This document shows, in pieces, positions 1 through 7,489 of a DNA stretch of 11,004 bases (the first letter of the stretch is position 1; each line of letters begins with the position of its first letter). Source of the stretch: Verrucomicrobiia bacterium (GTDB lineage Bacteria > Verrucomicrobiota > Verrucomicrobiia > Limisphaerales > DTLC01); NCBI GenBank assembly GCA_025061935.1, contig JANWZY010000085.1, forward strand, positions 1 through 11,004. Direction: 5' to 3'. The notes beneath the pieces are model-generated. The model did not search any database, was not told the DNA's origin, and saw nothing but the letters and a program-made list of their open reading frames with translations. Made by a program: the position numbers and the translations under genes.

Positions 1-901
1 GACCGTACGCCTGCGCGCGTGCCAGATGCTTGAGCGCTTTCCCCGCAATGTCTGCCGCTGCAAGGCACGGGAAAATCAACACATTCGCGCGCCCGGCCAC
101 CTTGCTCTTCGGCATTTTGACCGCGGCGACGTCCGGCACCAGCGCGGTATCAATCTGCATTTCGCCATCGAACTCGGCATCAAGTCCGAGCTTCTTCGCC
201 TTGCGCTGTGCGATCGCAATGGCCGCATGGACCTTGCCAAACGCAGGGGGCAGCGACCTGCAGCGCGTAGCGTAAGAAAGCATGGCCACGCGCGGCTTGA
301 ACCCGAATAGTTGCCGCGCGAACTGTGCCGCCGCCACCGCGATGTCACCCAACTGCTCCATCGTCGGCTCGGGTACCACGGCGCAATCAGCCAGCACGAG
401 CACGCCCGACTCGCCGATCGCCACGTTCTCCAGCTCGACAACAGTGCACCCAACTGCAGTGTCGAAACACTTGCCAAGCTGGATGGTCTGCAACACGGCC
501 CGGAGCACAACTGCCGTGGGCTGAGTCGCGCCGGTGACAAGTCCGTCCGCTTGACGCATTGCGACCATCATGGCCCCGAAATAATTTGGGTTCCGCATCG
601 TTTCGCGCGCCTCGCTCAGTTTCATCCCATGCGACTGGTGCATCAACCGGAGCATATCAGCGAACTTATCCAAGTCTTCGCTCTCTTCGGGATTTATGAT
701 CCGAATGTGTTCAAGTGGCACCTTGTATTCGGCTGCCCGCTTTTCGATCTCGGCACGGTTGCCGAGCAGGATCGGCGCGCCGAGCCGCAAACAATGGAAC
801 TGCCGCGCAGCCTGCAACACGCGCGGCTCGCTGCCCTCGGCAAACACAATCCGGCGCGGGTGACGTTGCAGCTTTTCAATCAACCGGCCAATCAATTGCA
901 T
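1..901 (-). CDS. pta: Phosphate acetyltransferase (Pta), C-terminus cut by window edge
   Basis: Interconverts acetyl-CoA plus phosphate with acetyl phosphate plus CoA, in the cytoplasm, usually paired with acetate kinase. The 300 visible residues read as a short, single-domain Pta: an N-terminal RRIVFAEGSEPRVLQAA segment (residues 16-32), NPNYFGAMMV (104-113), ADGLVTGATQPTA (118-130), DGEMQIDTALVP (245-256) and NVLIFP (273-278). The family is usually about 330 residues, so roughly 30 are missing beyond base 1. That missing part should carry the conserved DLSRGCS catalytic motif, which therefore cannot be checked. The ATG at 901 is chosen because the protein then begins like other Ptas; no Shine-Dalgarno is visible. 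The frame stays open upstream into the end of queD, with a TTG nine codons up as a weaker alternative. The FPDL position common in the family reads FPCL here. The N-terminus at a start codon argues against a malic-enzyme fusion. It follows queD after 115 nt. Confidence 0.93.
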   Translation of the reverse strand, partial: MQLIGRLIEKLQRHPRRIVFAEGSEPRVLQAARQFHCLRLGAPILLGNRAEIEKRAAEYKVPLEHIRIINPEESEDLDKFADMLRLMHQSHGMKLSEARETMRNPNYFGAMMVAMRQADGLVTGATQPTAVVLRAVLQTIQLGKCFDTAVGCTVVELENVAIGESGVLVLADCAVVPEPTMEQLGDIAVAAAQFARQLFGFKPRVAMLSYATRCRSLPPAFGKVHAAIAIAQRKAKKLGLDAEFDGEMQIDTALVPDVAAVKMPKSKVAGRANVLIFPCLAAADIAGKALKHLARAQAYG

Positions 902-1016
902 GCGTTGTAGCTTAGGGGAAGCTTGCAAAACCGCAACTGTTCTTGGAGGCGCGCCGCAGTGCGCACAGTCGCACGCCGCACCTAGCCAAAGAGCCAGAAA
1001 CCCACACGACTCGGGC

Positions 1017-1379
1017 TCAGCCGCCCCGGTAAATCGCACGTGCAGTCGGTGTCTCAGCCACTACGATCTCGACAAGCGCAGGCAGGCGCGGCTTGAGTTT
1101 TTCCCAAAGCCAGACTGCTATGTTTTCGCTCGTCGGGTTTTCGAGGCCACTGACCTCGTTCAACACTTTGTGGTCGAGCTGTTCGAGTACAGGCTCGACC
1201 GCAGCGGCTAGTTCGCCGTAGTCCATCAACCATCCGTGCGCGGCGTCGAGCGCGCCAGCTACAGCGATCTCGACGGTATAACTGTGCCCGTGCAACTGGC
1301 TGCACCGATGCGTCCTGGGCACATTCGGCAAATAGTGCGCAGCATCAAACGTGAAAGATTTGCGCAGCTCGATTTTCAT
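1017..1379 (-). CDS. queD: 6-carboxytetrahydropterin synthase QueD
   Basis: Converts 7,8-dihydroneopterin triphosphate to 6-carboxy-5,6,7,8-tetrahydropterin, an early step to preQ0 and queuosine tRNA modification. The 120-residue protein matches the usual QueD length. It shows the zinc ligands His15 (FDAAHYLP), His30 and His32 (LHGHSY), the catalytic Cys26 four residues before His30 (CSQLHGH), the LDH pair at 68-70, GLENPTSE (78-85) and Glu109 in VAETPTARAIYRG. The GLENPTSE stretch and the Cys spacing resemble E. coli QueD, which favours QueD over eukaryote-type 6-pyruvoyl-tetrahydropterin synthase. The ATG at 1379 is preferred; a TTG at 1442 would butt directly against the preceding stop but adds a 21-residue basic, unconserved extension. 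The gene lies 63 nt after the LuxC-family gene, on the same strand. No other queuosine gene (queC, queE, queF) is in the window. Confidence 0.95.
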   Translation of the reverse strand: MKIELRKSFTFDAAHYLPNVPRTHRCSQLHGHSYTVEIAVAGALDAAHGWLMDYGELAAAVEPVLEQLDHKVLNEVSGLENPTSENIAVWLWEKLKPRLPALVEIVVAETPTARAIYRGG

Positions 1380-1442
1380 ATTCTTCGCGCCGCCAACTCG
1401 TTTCGCGCATCGAAATGTAAGTCCGCGCACGCGCGCGTTCAA

Positions 1443-2810
1443 TCATTCGAGTTCCCAGTCCGTCCACAAGACAAGGTCTGCCAACGCGGGCCGGCCGTCG
1501 TGCCGCCACAGCAACGGCGGCCTCTGCATCCGCCCGATCGGACAGATACGCGTTACACCCCAAGCCGCCAGCTCGGCCGCAATTTGGTGCGCACGTGGCG
1601 CCGGAGCAGCAATGCCGACGGTAGAAACTTTGCCGCGGACAGACTCGGCACCTCTAAGCGCTTCGGCCAGCTCGCGCACCTGCTTGACGTAAACGAACCT
1701 GTGCAGGCAGGAAAGCTGGAATTGCGGATCAGCCTCATAAACAACTGTCCAAGCAGTCGAACTTGGACTGCTCCATAACCTGGTGTCGGGTAAGTTCGCC
1801 GCGCGCACTTCATAAAATGCGCGGCGCGACGCAATCTGCGCCACAGCCTCGGCCGGAAGCATTCCGCGCGGCTCGAGTTTTTCAATCCGGTCAAGCTCGG
1901 CCGCTAACATCTCGGCAAAAGCGTCCGGCCCGAATTCGCCACCCGTCTCAACGTAAAACACGTGGGGGGAAAGACAACCCAGTTGATCCCAAGCTGCGAC
2001 ATCTGCTGCGGCAAGCGCAGCAAGTTGTGACGCCGACGCGCGGTTCAGCGCTTCCGCTGCAATGTAACCGAAGCTGACACGATGCCCGTAACCTACGAAC
2101 CGCGCGTGCCCCGGCACAAGTTGCCTGATGGCGGCGATGGCTTCGTCGCTGCCGGTGGCCGTTACACAATCGGCGTGGCTGAACAGTGCCTGTTCAAGCG
2201 CGGTATTGCCCCCCGGCCACTCTGCCAGCTCGATGCACGAGCCGAGCTTGGGATCCGCTGCGTAAATCGAGTGCGCGAACAGGCGCGGGAAAAACGCCGC
2301 GCCACTGGCGCACTTGACGAATTGCGCCGCGCGCACAAGCAGCCCGAAGACCATGCCGGCCAACGCGGGGGCGGGCAAATTACCAGCCGCAACATGAACT
2401 ATAAGCTCCGGGCCGCGCGCGAGCGCCGCGCGCCTGGGCGACGTATTAGCCACTGGCTCGGGAACAAACTTGTCGAGCCGTGCGACATGTCCGACTTCCT
2501 GTACCAAGAGCGCATTAATGTTTTCCGCTGTCAGCTCACTGAAAAATGCGTCCAGCCCACGCGCAATTGTCGCAGCCGAGAAACCCGTCTGACCCGGCCC
2601 CTGCTCGAGAGCCATTCTGCGGAAGGGGAAATCCGGCTTAAGCCAGTTCGCGCCAAGCGCGGCAAGGAAAGCGACCAGTTCGGACGTCGGCCGTGTCGCA
2701 AGGTGAGCTGCACGGTTCCGTTTCAATGCACGGCACGCTTCACCAAGCAACGACTCGGTTAAATGCGTATCTCTGGGTAGATCGGCTATGAAATAACTCG
2801 GTAACTCCAT
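1443..2810 (-). CDS. LuxC-family acyl-CoA reductase (aldehyde-forming)
   Basis: Belongs to the LuxC acyl-CoA/acyl-protein reductase family (aldehyde dehydrogenase fold), which uses NADPH to reduce an enzyme-bound acyl thioester to an aldehyde. Numbered from the ATG at 2810 (455 residues), it shows HVAAGNLP (139-146), the LVRAAQFVKCAS stretch with Lys166 typical of the cofactor domain, and DQLGCLSPHVFYV with the presumed acyl-accepting Cys279, close to the position of the known LuxC catalytic cysteine. A GTG four codons upstream (2822) is an alternative start; neither has a Shine-Dalgarno. The gene begins 18 nt (6 nt for the GTG) after the LuxE-family gene, so the two are surely co-transcribed. 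LuxC and LuxE together form the fatty-acid reductase of luminous bacteria, but no luxA, luxB or acyltransferase luxD is adjacent, so the lux symbol is withheld and the substrate is unknown. Family assignment is confident; physiological role is inference. Confidence 0.88.
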   Translation of the reverse strand: MELPSYFIADLPRDTHLTESLLGEACRALKRNRAAHLATRPTSELVAFLAALGANWLKPDFPFRRMALEQGPGQTGFSAATIARGLDAFFSELTAENINALLVQEVGHVARLDKFVPEPVANTSPRRAALARGPELIVHVAAGNLPAPALAGMVFGLLVRAAQFVKCASGAAFFPRLFAHSIYAADPKLGSCIELAEWPGGNTALEQALFSHADCVTATGSDEAIAAIRQLVPGHARFVGYGHRVSFGYIAAEALNRASASQLAALAAADVAAWDQLGCLSPHVFYVETGGEFGPDAFAEMLAAELDRIEKLEPRGMLPAEAVAQIASRRAFYEVRAANLPDTRLWSSPSSTAWTVVYEADPQFQLSCLHRFVYVKQVRELAEALRGAESVRGKVSTVGIAAPAPRAHQIAAELAAWGVTRICPIGRMQRPPLLWRHDGRPALADLVLWTDWELE

Positions 2811-2828
2811 AGCACGCAGCACTGTCGG

Positions 2829-4061
2829 TTATGGCACTTGGAGCAATGAACATCCGCGCAAGTCGGCTCCGCGGGCGCGGCCAAGCAATTCGAATCCGGT
2901 ACCGCGACGCACGGCCAAGTCCTCGGTTTGAACCGCAAGCACAGAGTACGCATTCGCCAGGTCAAATACTCTGACGAGGCCGGTGGCGCCCTCCGTTACT
3001 TCCTCGCCAGTCTCGGGTGACACAACCTGGACCCGCACCCACGGCGGGAACTGGAACACGCGCCCAACAGCATTGCCATCGCCCGGCCCGCGCATCGCGT
3101 TTGCGCCCGACCCGCCGTGCCGCCCGGCGACCGCGTCGTAAGCCTGTGAACCCAGCTCGCACATGCCATATTCAGACACTATGTGCGTGTTCGGCACGCC
3201 GAGTCGCGAGCTGATCATGCCGTACAGCTCCGATTTGGGTACACTTCGAGTACGGCCCTTGTAGCCGCCGGTCTCAAGCACACGCGAGCCGGGCGGCAAC
3301 TGGCACGTGAATCCGGTCTGAGCCATGTAATCGAGCAGCTCGACGAACGCAAACGCGGTCCCAAGCAGCACGACAGCCCGGCCCGATTCTGCGGCGTCGC
3401 GCAACGCGGCTACAACCGCTTTGACCTCGAGGCGCCACCCACCGTCGGGCGTCGTACGCCCGAAAAACTCGGATTCGGCCGAGCCGAACTCGCGCCGGAC
3501 CGTGTCGAACATGTACACCAGCGACGAACACGGCGCATCGGCGCGGGTCGGGGCCAAGATAAAAAGCCGCCACCGACCCGCGTGCGCGGTAACGGCTGCA
3601 ATTGCGCTGCCAGCATTCGCAAGCGCCGAGATTGATTCGGGCAATACGTGGCGCACGAACCATGGCAGAAGCGAAGCCTCGTAGAGGCTGAGCGACGCGG
3701 GACTGTGGAAATGCCTGCTCGGCCTTTGGCCGGTCGTGCCACTGGAGAAAAACACCGCCGTCCATTGCGCCGGCGGAAGGCACGTCACATCAAAATCCTT
3801 GAATGCGGTGGTCGGCATGGCCGGGATACGCCGCCAGTCCGAGATAACGTTGCGACCGATTCCGCGCGCTTCGCAAAACCGCCGGTAAACCTTGTTCTGC
3901 ACGAACTGCAATCCGAACAACTCGCATGCGAGCGCATTGAACTGCTCGTCGAATTCGGCGTAATCCCTTTCGACCGCGTAAGCCGCGGCACGCATGCGTG
4001 CGGCAGCGCGCGCGATAAAATCGCGGACCCGATGGACTAGTTGGTTAAACTCAGCGGTCAT
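2829..4061 (-). CDS. LuxE-family acyl-protein synthetase / acyl-adenylating enzyme
   Basis: An ANL-type adenylating enzyme of the LuxE family. Known members activate a fatty acid with ATP and pass the acyl group to a cysteine thioester for delivery to LuxC. The 410-residue protein has the phosphate-binding loop SSGTTGQ (106-112), ETGGYKGRTR (263-272), the adenine-site motif SEYGMCELGSQ (296-306) and an acidic QTEDLA (378-383) at the hydrolysis motif. Near the C-terminus it has LRGCS with Cys404, about where the acyl-carrying cysteine of LuxE lies. The luminous-bacteria proteins are about 370-380 residues, so this is slightly longer, mainly at the N-terminus, which has an Arg/Ala-rich helix (11-35). 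The ATG at 4061 is the natural start; only a weak GGAT precedes it. It leads directly into the LuxC-family gene (6-18 nt gap). A CoA ligase of the PaaK group is the main alternative, but pairing with a LuxC protein supports LuxE. Confidence 0.88.
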   Translation of the reverse strand: MTAEFNQLVHRVRDFIARAAARMRAAAYAVERDYAEFDEQFNALACELFGLQFVQNKVYRRFCEARGIGRNVISDWRRIPAMPTTAFKDFDVTCLPPAQWTAVFFSSGTTGQRPSRHFHSPASLSLYEASLLPWFVRHVLPESISALANAGSAIAAVTAHAGRWRLFILAPTRADAPCSSLVYMFDTVRREFGSAESEFFGRTTPDGGWRLEVKAVVAALRDAAESGRAVVLLGTAFAFVELLDYMAQTGFTCQLPPGSRVLETGGYKGRTRSVPKSELYGMISSRLGVPNTHIVSEYGMCELGSQAYDAVAGRHGGSGANAMRGPGDGNAVGRVFQFPPWVRVQVVSPETGEEVTEGATGLVRVFDLANAYSVLAVQTEDLAVRRGTGFELLGRARGADLRGCSLLQVP

Positions 4062-4076
4062 TTAGATCCGGCCACA

Positions 4077-4214
4077 TCAAAAGTGTTCCGAGACGCTGTG
4101 CCGCGCAACCCCGGTTGCGCACTCGGCCTGATGCGAATCCTGTACACCCGACCAATCGGCTACCACCCACGCCGAATTCGTCCCGCTCAGCAGCGTGACA
4201 AACGGACTGCGCAT
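4077..4214 (-). CDS. Possible 45-residue small protein
   Basis: An ATG at 4214 opens a 45-codon frame ending in TGA at 4077. It begins 4 nt after the stop of the glycosyltransferase gene and ends 15 nt before the LuxE-family start, filling almost the whole gap on the coding strand. The start of the product reads MRSPFVTLLSGTNSAWVVAD; the C-terminal half is polar and has one cysteine. I do not recognise it. Third positions are mostly G or C, as in the flanking genes, and the tight fit favours a real gene. Against it: no Shine-Dalgarno, short length, no known homologue in mind, and a perfect hairpin (4103-4120) lies inside it that could instead be a transcription signal. Confidence 0.3.
   Translation of the reverse strand: MRSPFVTLLSGTNSAWVVADWSGVQDSHQAECATGVARHSVSEHF
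4103..4120. repeat. Perfect 8-bp inverted repeat in the glycosyltransferase-LuxE gap
   Basis: GCGCAACC, two bases, GGTTGCGC. It lies between the glycosyltransferase stop and the LuxE-family start and can form a strong stem on either strand. No run of T follows on the minus strand, so a classical intrinsic terminator is not supported. It may be an RNA-processing or attenuation hairpin, an operator, or simply codons of the possible small ORF at 4077-4214. Confidence 0.4.
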
Positions 4215-4218
4215 GCTT

Positions 4219-6072
4219 TCAGGGCTTGCGCCACCGTTCCCAATCCGTCAGGAACAGGTGTTCGGGCATCAGCCCATTGGGTGACTTGCGCAACGGGAAG
4301 TACGGCGGGACGTCCCTACGCACTATGCTTTCGAGCACGAATTCGCCCCAACTATAGCCCGGCTGGAGCACCCAGTCGGTCAGGAACCGCCCGTTCATCG
4401 TACGCGGTGTCAAATACAAAGCGCGGATCGGCCTCATGTAGTCATTGATTGCAAAAAAGTCCGACCTCGCATCGAGCGTAAGCCACACACACGGCCGCTG
4501 CCCGTACCACGCAACTGCCCACGGCGCGTCGCTCATCATCAGGTCATCTTTGCCCATCCAATTGCAGACCCGCTGAATTGTGGGCGGGTAATACGGCGGG
4601 TACACAATCGGCGAGCTGCGCGGCGGCAACAGCACAAGAATCATCGGCAGCCACATAACGGCCACAAATGCCCCCGTAACAACGTGCCGCAGCACGGCCA
4701 TGGGCAAATCTAACTGTTCCAACAGCACAAAAAACAGTGCTGCACCGTAAATGGTCACAAGCGGCACAAGCAGCACCAACAAGTTTTCAGAATTGACTTG
4801 CGGCGAGTCCTCAGAAAGTTGCGTCCGGCCAAACGCCTGTACAATCACAAACAAGCCCAGGCACATTAGCGCAAAATACTTGAGCCTGTTCCGGCCAGGG
4901 TCCTTGAACTGCAACAGCAACCCTGCAAGGAAAAACGCGGCCATCCAGTTACCGCTCAGTGTTGGCAGTTCCGTCTGCACGATCTGCCGCAAGTTGCCCA
5001 GGAACTTGTACCAGACCAATGCAAGGCCAAAAGTTGACACGCTCGGCGCAAGCGACCGCTGGAGCTTGTCTTGGGGGAACGCTGCCGTCGTTTCCAACAC
5101 TGCGTATGTGGCCGTGCCAAATGGCTGGCCGCACAAAGCCATGTTCCGAATGATCCAGGGTCCCAACACGGCGGCAAAAACTGCCACTGCAAGCAAACAC
5201 CGCACCCACCGGTCACGCGACGAGAAAAGTGCCAAAAACATCACCACGGGCACTATCACCCACATGAACGAGTATCGAGTGAGCGCCCCCAATCCGACCA
5301 GCAACCCTGCCATGGCCGTAAGCAGCCATGGAGTAAACGTGGATTGATTGACGCTGCGCGACTCCCGCTCCAGCCGCACCAGCATCCAGACCAACCCGAG
5401 AAACACAATTAACAACAGCATGGTGGATAGCCCGGAGACACTGAAACGCCAAAGCAGTTCGGTCCCGAGCAATAGCACCGCTGCCAGCCGCGCCACTGCC
5501 GCATCAAACACACTCCGCGCAATAAAGTAAGTCAGCGCAACGGCGCCAAAAAACAGCAACTGATTAAACAACGCGATGAGGAAATCTGGCTGGTACCACC
5601 AAAACCTGCCATGCCTCTGCCAAAACGAGCTTCGCCCTTTGCTTTCGCCCTCAGGCCCCGGTACCGGAATGTCGTACTGGAACGGCAGCAGTTTCATTAA
5701 TCCGGCCAAGACCACCGGGTACACGGGCGGGTTCGCAAGGTCAGGGTGCGGACCTTTGAGCCGCGCCGGGTCAACTGGTTTCGATTGGTCCTCGGCCAGT
5801 ACCGGCCCGCGGTAACTATTAGTCAGCAGGTAAATACTGAGCGGGCGAATGAACAGCGTCGAATAACCCTTGCCAGTGGCTATGTTGCGCGCCAACTGCG
5901 CGGCGTCCATCGCCTCCTGCGCGGACATGTTCCGGTACGCGCGCCAGTTATAAACGACCAGAAGAAACAAAACCGCCAGAAAGAAAAAAAACAACCGGAT
6001 GAGGCGCGCGCCTGACCCGACCTCCAGCTTGTAAATCAGCTCCTGCAGCGTCCCAACAACTGTAAATCGCAT
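4219..6072 (-). CDS. Polytopic GT-C/PMT-like glycosyltransferase
   Basis: A 617-residue integral membrane protein resembling the GT39/ArnT-type GT-C transferases, which move a sugar from a polyprenyl-phosphate donor to a lipid or protein on the outer face of the cytoplasmic membrane. Visible are a first membrane segment (about 24-43), then a loop with EAMDAAQLARNIATGKGYST (53-72), whose Asp56 sits where the essential acidic residue of the first external loop lies in GT-C enzymes. About ten further hydrophobic segments follow between 163 and 482, then a proline-rich linker (483-498) and a soluble C-terminal domain (about 499-617) containing SDAPWAVAWYG. The ATG at 6072 follows the regulator's TGA by one base, with GGAGG nine bases upstream, so translation is probably coupled to the response regulator. 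Substrate and donor cannot be told from sequence. The membrane topology and loop motif are visible; the glycosyltransferase role is inferred from family resemblance. Confidence 0.75.
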   Translation of the reverse strand: MRFTVVGTLQELIYKLEVGSGARLIRLFFFFLAVLFLLVVYNWRAYRNMSAQEAMDAAQLARNIATGKGYSTLFIRPLSIYLLTNSYRGPVLAEDQSKPVDPARLKGPHPDLANPPVYPVVLAGLMKLLPFQYDIPVPGPEGESKGRSSFWQRHGRFWWYQPDFLIALFNQLLFFGAVALTYFIARSVFDAAVARLAAVLLLGTELLWRFSVSGLSTMLLLIVFLGLVWMLVRLERESRSVNQSTFTPWLLTAMAGLLVGLGALTRYSFMWVIVPVVMFLALFSSRDRWVRCLLAVAVFAAVLGPWIIRNMALCGQPFGTATYAVLETTAAFPQDKLQRSLAPSVSTFGLALVWYKFLGNLRQIVQTELPTLSGNWMAAFFLAGLLLQFKDPGRNRLKYFALMCLGLFVIVQAFGRTQLSEDSPQVNSENLLVLLVPLVTIYGAALFFVLLEQLDLPMAVLRHVVTGAFVAVMWLPMILVLLPPRSSPIVYPPYYPPTIQRVCNWMGKDDLMMSDAPWAVAWYGQRPCVWLTLDARSDFFAINDYMRPIRALYLTPRTMNGRFLTDWVLQPGYSWGEFVLESIVRRDVPPYFPLRKSPNGLMPEHLFLTDWERWRKP

Positions 6073-6073
6073 A

Positions 6074-7441
6074 TCAGAGTCCCTCCAGTTTATAAGCGCG
6101 TATCTTGCGGTGCAATGTGCGCCGGCTCAATCCGATCTTCTTGGCCGCAAGTGTGCGGTTCCCACCCGTTTCCTTCAACGCGCGAATGATAAGCTGTTTC
6201 TCAGCTTCCTTGACTGTAAGGTCGCCCTTGGCAATAAGCTGCTCGACCGACGCCTCAGCACCGACCGCAGACCTAATCTGGGGCGGCAAATCCCGCGGCG
6301 TGATCCGTTCACCGCGACACAACACGACCGCGTGCTCGATAGCCGTGCGCAGCTCGCGGACGTTGCCTGGCCATTGATACTTCATGAGCAAATCTAAGGC
6401 CTCGGGGGTGAATCCTTTGACAGGCTTGGCGTTTTCCTGCGCGAACTCGCGCAGGAACGCATTCGCAAGTAGCGGGATATCACTGGCGCGCTCGCGCAGT
6501 GGTGGCAGCACTATCTCCACCACGCGCAATCTGAAATACAGGTCTTCACGGAACTTCCCCGCTTTCACCAGAGCCTCCAAGTCTTTGTTCGTGGCGGCAA
6601 TGAGCCGCACGTCCGCCGTGAGGGTCTTGTTTGACCCGACACGCTCGAATGTGCGCTCGCCGAGGAACCGCAGCAGCTTGATCTGCAACGACGCATCTAT
6701 CTCGCCGATCTCGTCCAGGAAAAGCGTGCCGCCCTGCGCCTGCTCGAACCTGCCGATCCGGCGCTCATACGCGCCAGTGAACGCGCCTTTCTCGTGCCCG
6801 AACAATTCGCTTTCCAACAGCGTGGGCGCCAACGCCGCACAGTGCACTATCACCAATGGCTGGCTGGCGCGCGGACTGAGTTGATGAATCGCTTTGGCTA
6901 TCAGCTCCTTGCCCGTGCCGCTTTCACCCCGGAGCAATACAGTTGCACGCGTCGGCGCGACTTGTTTGACGATCTCGAACACCTCGCGCATCTTCGGCGA
7001 CTCGCCAATTATGTTGTGGAGCCCGAACTTGGCGTCCAATTGTTGCCGCAACGCGAGGTTGTCCTGCTCGAGCTTCTGCCGGCGCAGCGCGCGCGCGATC
7101 CGCATCTCCAGCTCTTCAATCTGCATCCGCCCCTTCGGGATGTAATCGTCGGCGCCGCGTTTCATGGCCTCGACAGCCAGCTCCTCCGAGCCGTATGCTG
7201 TCATCAGAATGCACACCGGTGGCTTGGGTAGCGATTTAGCGCGCGCGATCAGTTTCATGCCGTCCTCGTGCGGGAGCCGGAAATCCGTCAGCAACACATC
7301 AAAATTCTCCTGTTCGAGCAGCTCGGTAGCTGCTGCAGCGTCCTCGGCCACGTAAACATCGTACTGGTCTTCGAGCGCGGCGCGGAGTCCGTCACGCGTC
7401 GCTTTCTCATCGTCAACTATTAGCAAGGTCGGTTTCGGCAT
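6074..7441 (-). CDS. NtrC-class sigma-54-dependent response regulator
   Basis: Activates sigma-54 promoters when phosphorylated by its partner kinase, most likely the gene just upstream. Numbered from the ATG at 7441 (455 residues), it has a receiver domain (about 5-120) with acidic pair Asp10/Asp11, phosphoacceptor Asp53 (LLTDFRLP), Thr81 and Lys103. An AAA+ domain (about 140-375) follows, with Walker A GESGTGKE (172-179), the sigma-54-contacting GAFTGA loop (219-224), Walker B TLFLDEIGE (239-247), the FREDLYFRL arginine region (297-305) and WPGNVREL (357-364). A Fis-type helix-turn-helix ends it (about 409-451, GNRTLAAKKIGLSRRTLHRK). All residues needed for ATPase and sigma-54 contact look intact. 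The receiver has PKG after the conserved Lys where KP is usual. An ATG four codons upstream (7453) is possible; neither has a clear ribosome site. It lies 36-48 nt after the kinase and overlaps the control region of the glycosyltransferase. Targets are unknown. Confidence 0.95.
   Translation of the reverse strand: MPKPTLLIVDDEKATRDGLRAALEDQYDVYVAEDAAAATELLEQENFDVLLTDFRLPHEDGMKLIARAKSLPKPPVCILMTAYGSEELAVEAMKRGADDYIPKGRMQIEELEMRIARALRRQKLEQDNLALRQQLDAKFGLHNIIGESPKMREVFEIVKQVAPTRATVLLRGESGTGKELIAKAIHQLSPRASQPLVIVHCAALAPTLLESELFGHEKGAFTGAYERRIGRFEQAQGGTLFLDEIGEIDASLQIKLLRFLGERTFERVGSNKTLTADVRLIAATNKDLEALVKAGKFREDLYFRLRVVEIVLPPLRERASDIPLLANAFLREFAQENAKPVKGFTPEALDLLMKYQWPGNVRELRTAIEHAVVLCRGERITPRDLPPQIRSAVGAEASVEQLIAKGDLTVKEAEKQLIIRALKETGGNRTLAAKKIGLSRRTLHRKIRAYKLEGL
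6082..6086 (-). promoter_or_regulatory. Shine-Dalgarno for the glycosyltransferase, inside the regulator's last codons
   Basis: GGAGG on the minus strand, nine bases before the ATG at 6072. It is encoded by the Leu-Glu-Gly codons at the end of the response regulator, followed by its TGA and, one base later, the next ATG. This is the only strong ribosome-binding site I see in front of any gene in the window, and it supports the chosen start and translational coupling. Confidence 0.7.
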
Positions 7442-7489
7442 AGCGGTTAACATGGGGTTGAGACTTTACCCACACAACACGCCGCGCGC

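Noticed and set aside
1380..1442. QueD start at the TTG (1442) directly after the LuxC stop
   Set aside because: It adds 21 residues with no QueD counterpart; the ATG at 1379 gives the family's usual N-terminus.
2082..2762. Plus-strand open frame of 226 codons opposite the LuxC-family gene
   Set aside because: Shadow of a well-supported gene; the translation has no recognisable motif.
4103..4120. Rho-independent terminator after the glycosyltransferase gene
   Set aside because: The stem is strong but no T-run follows it on the minus strand, so only an inverted repeat is reported.
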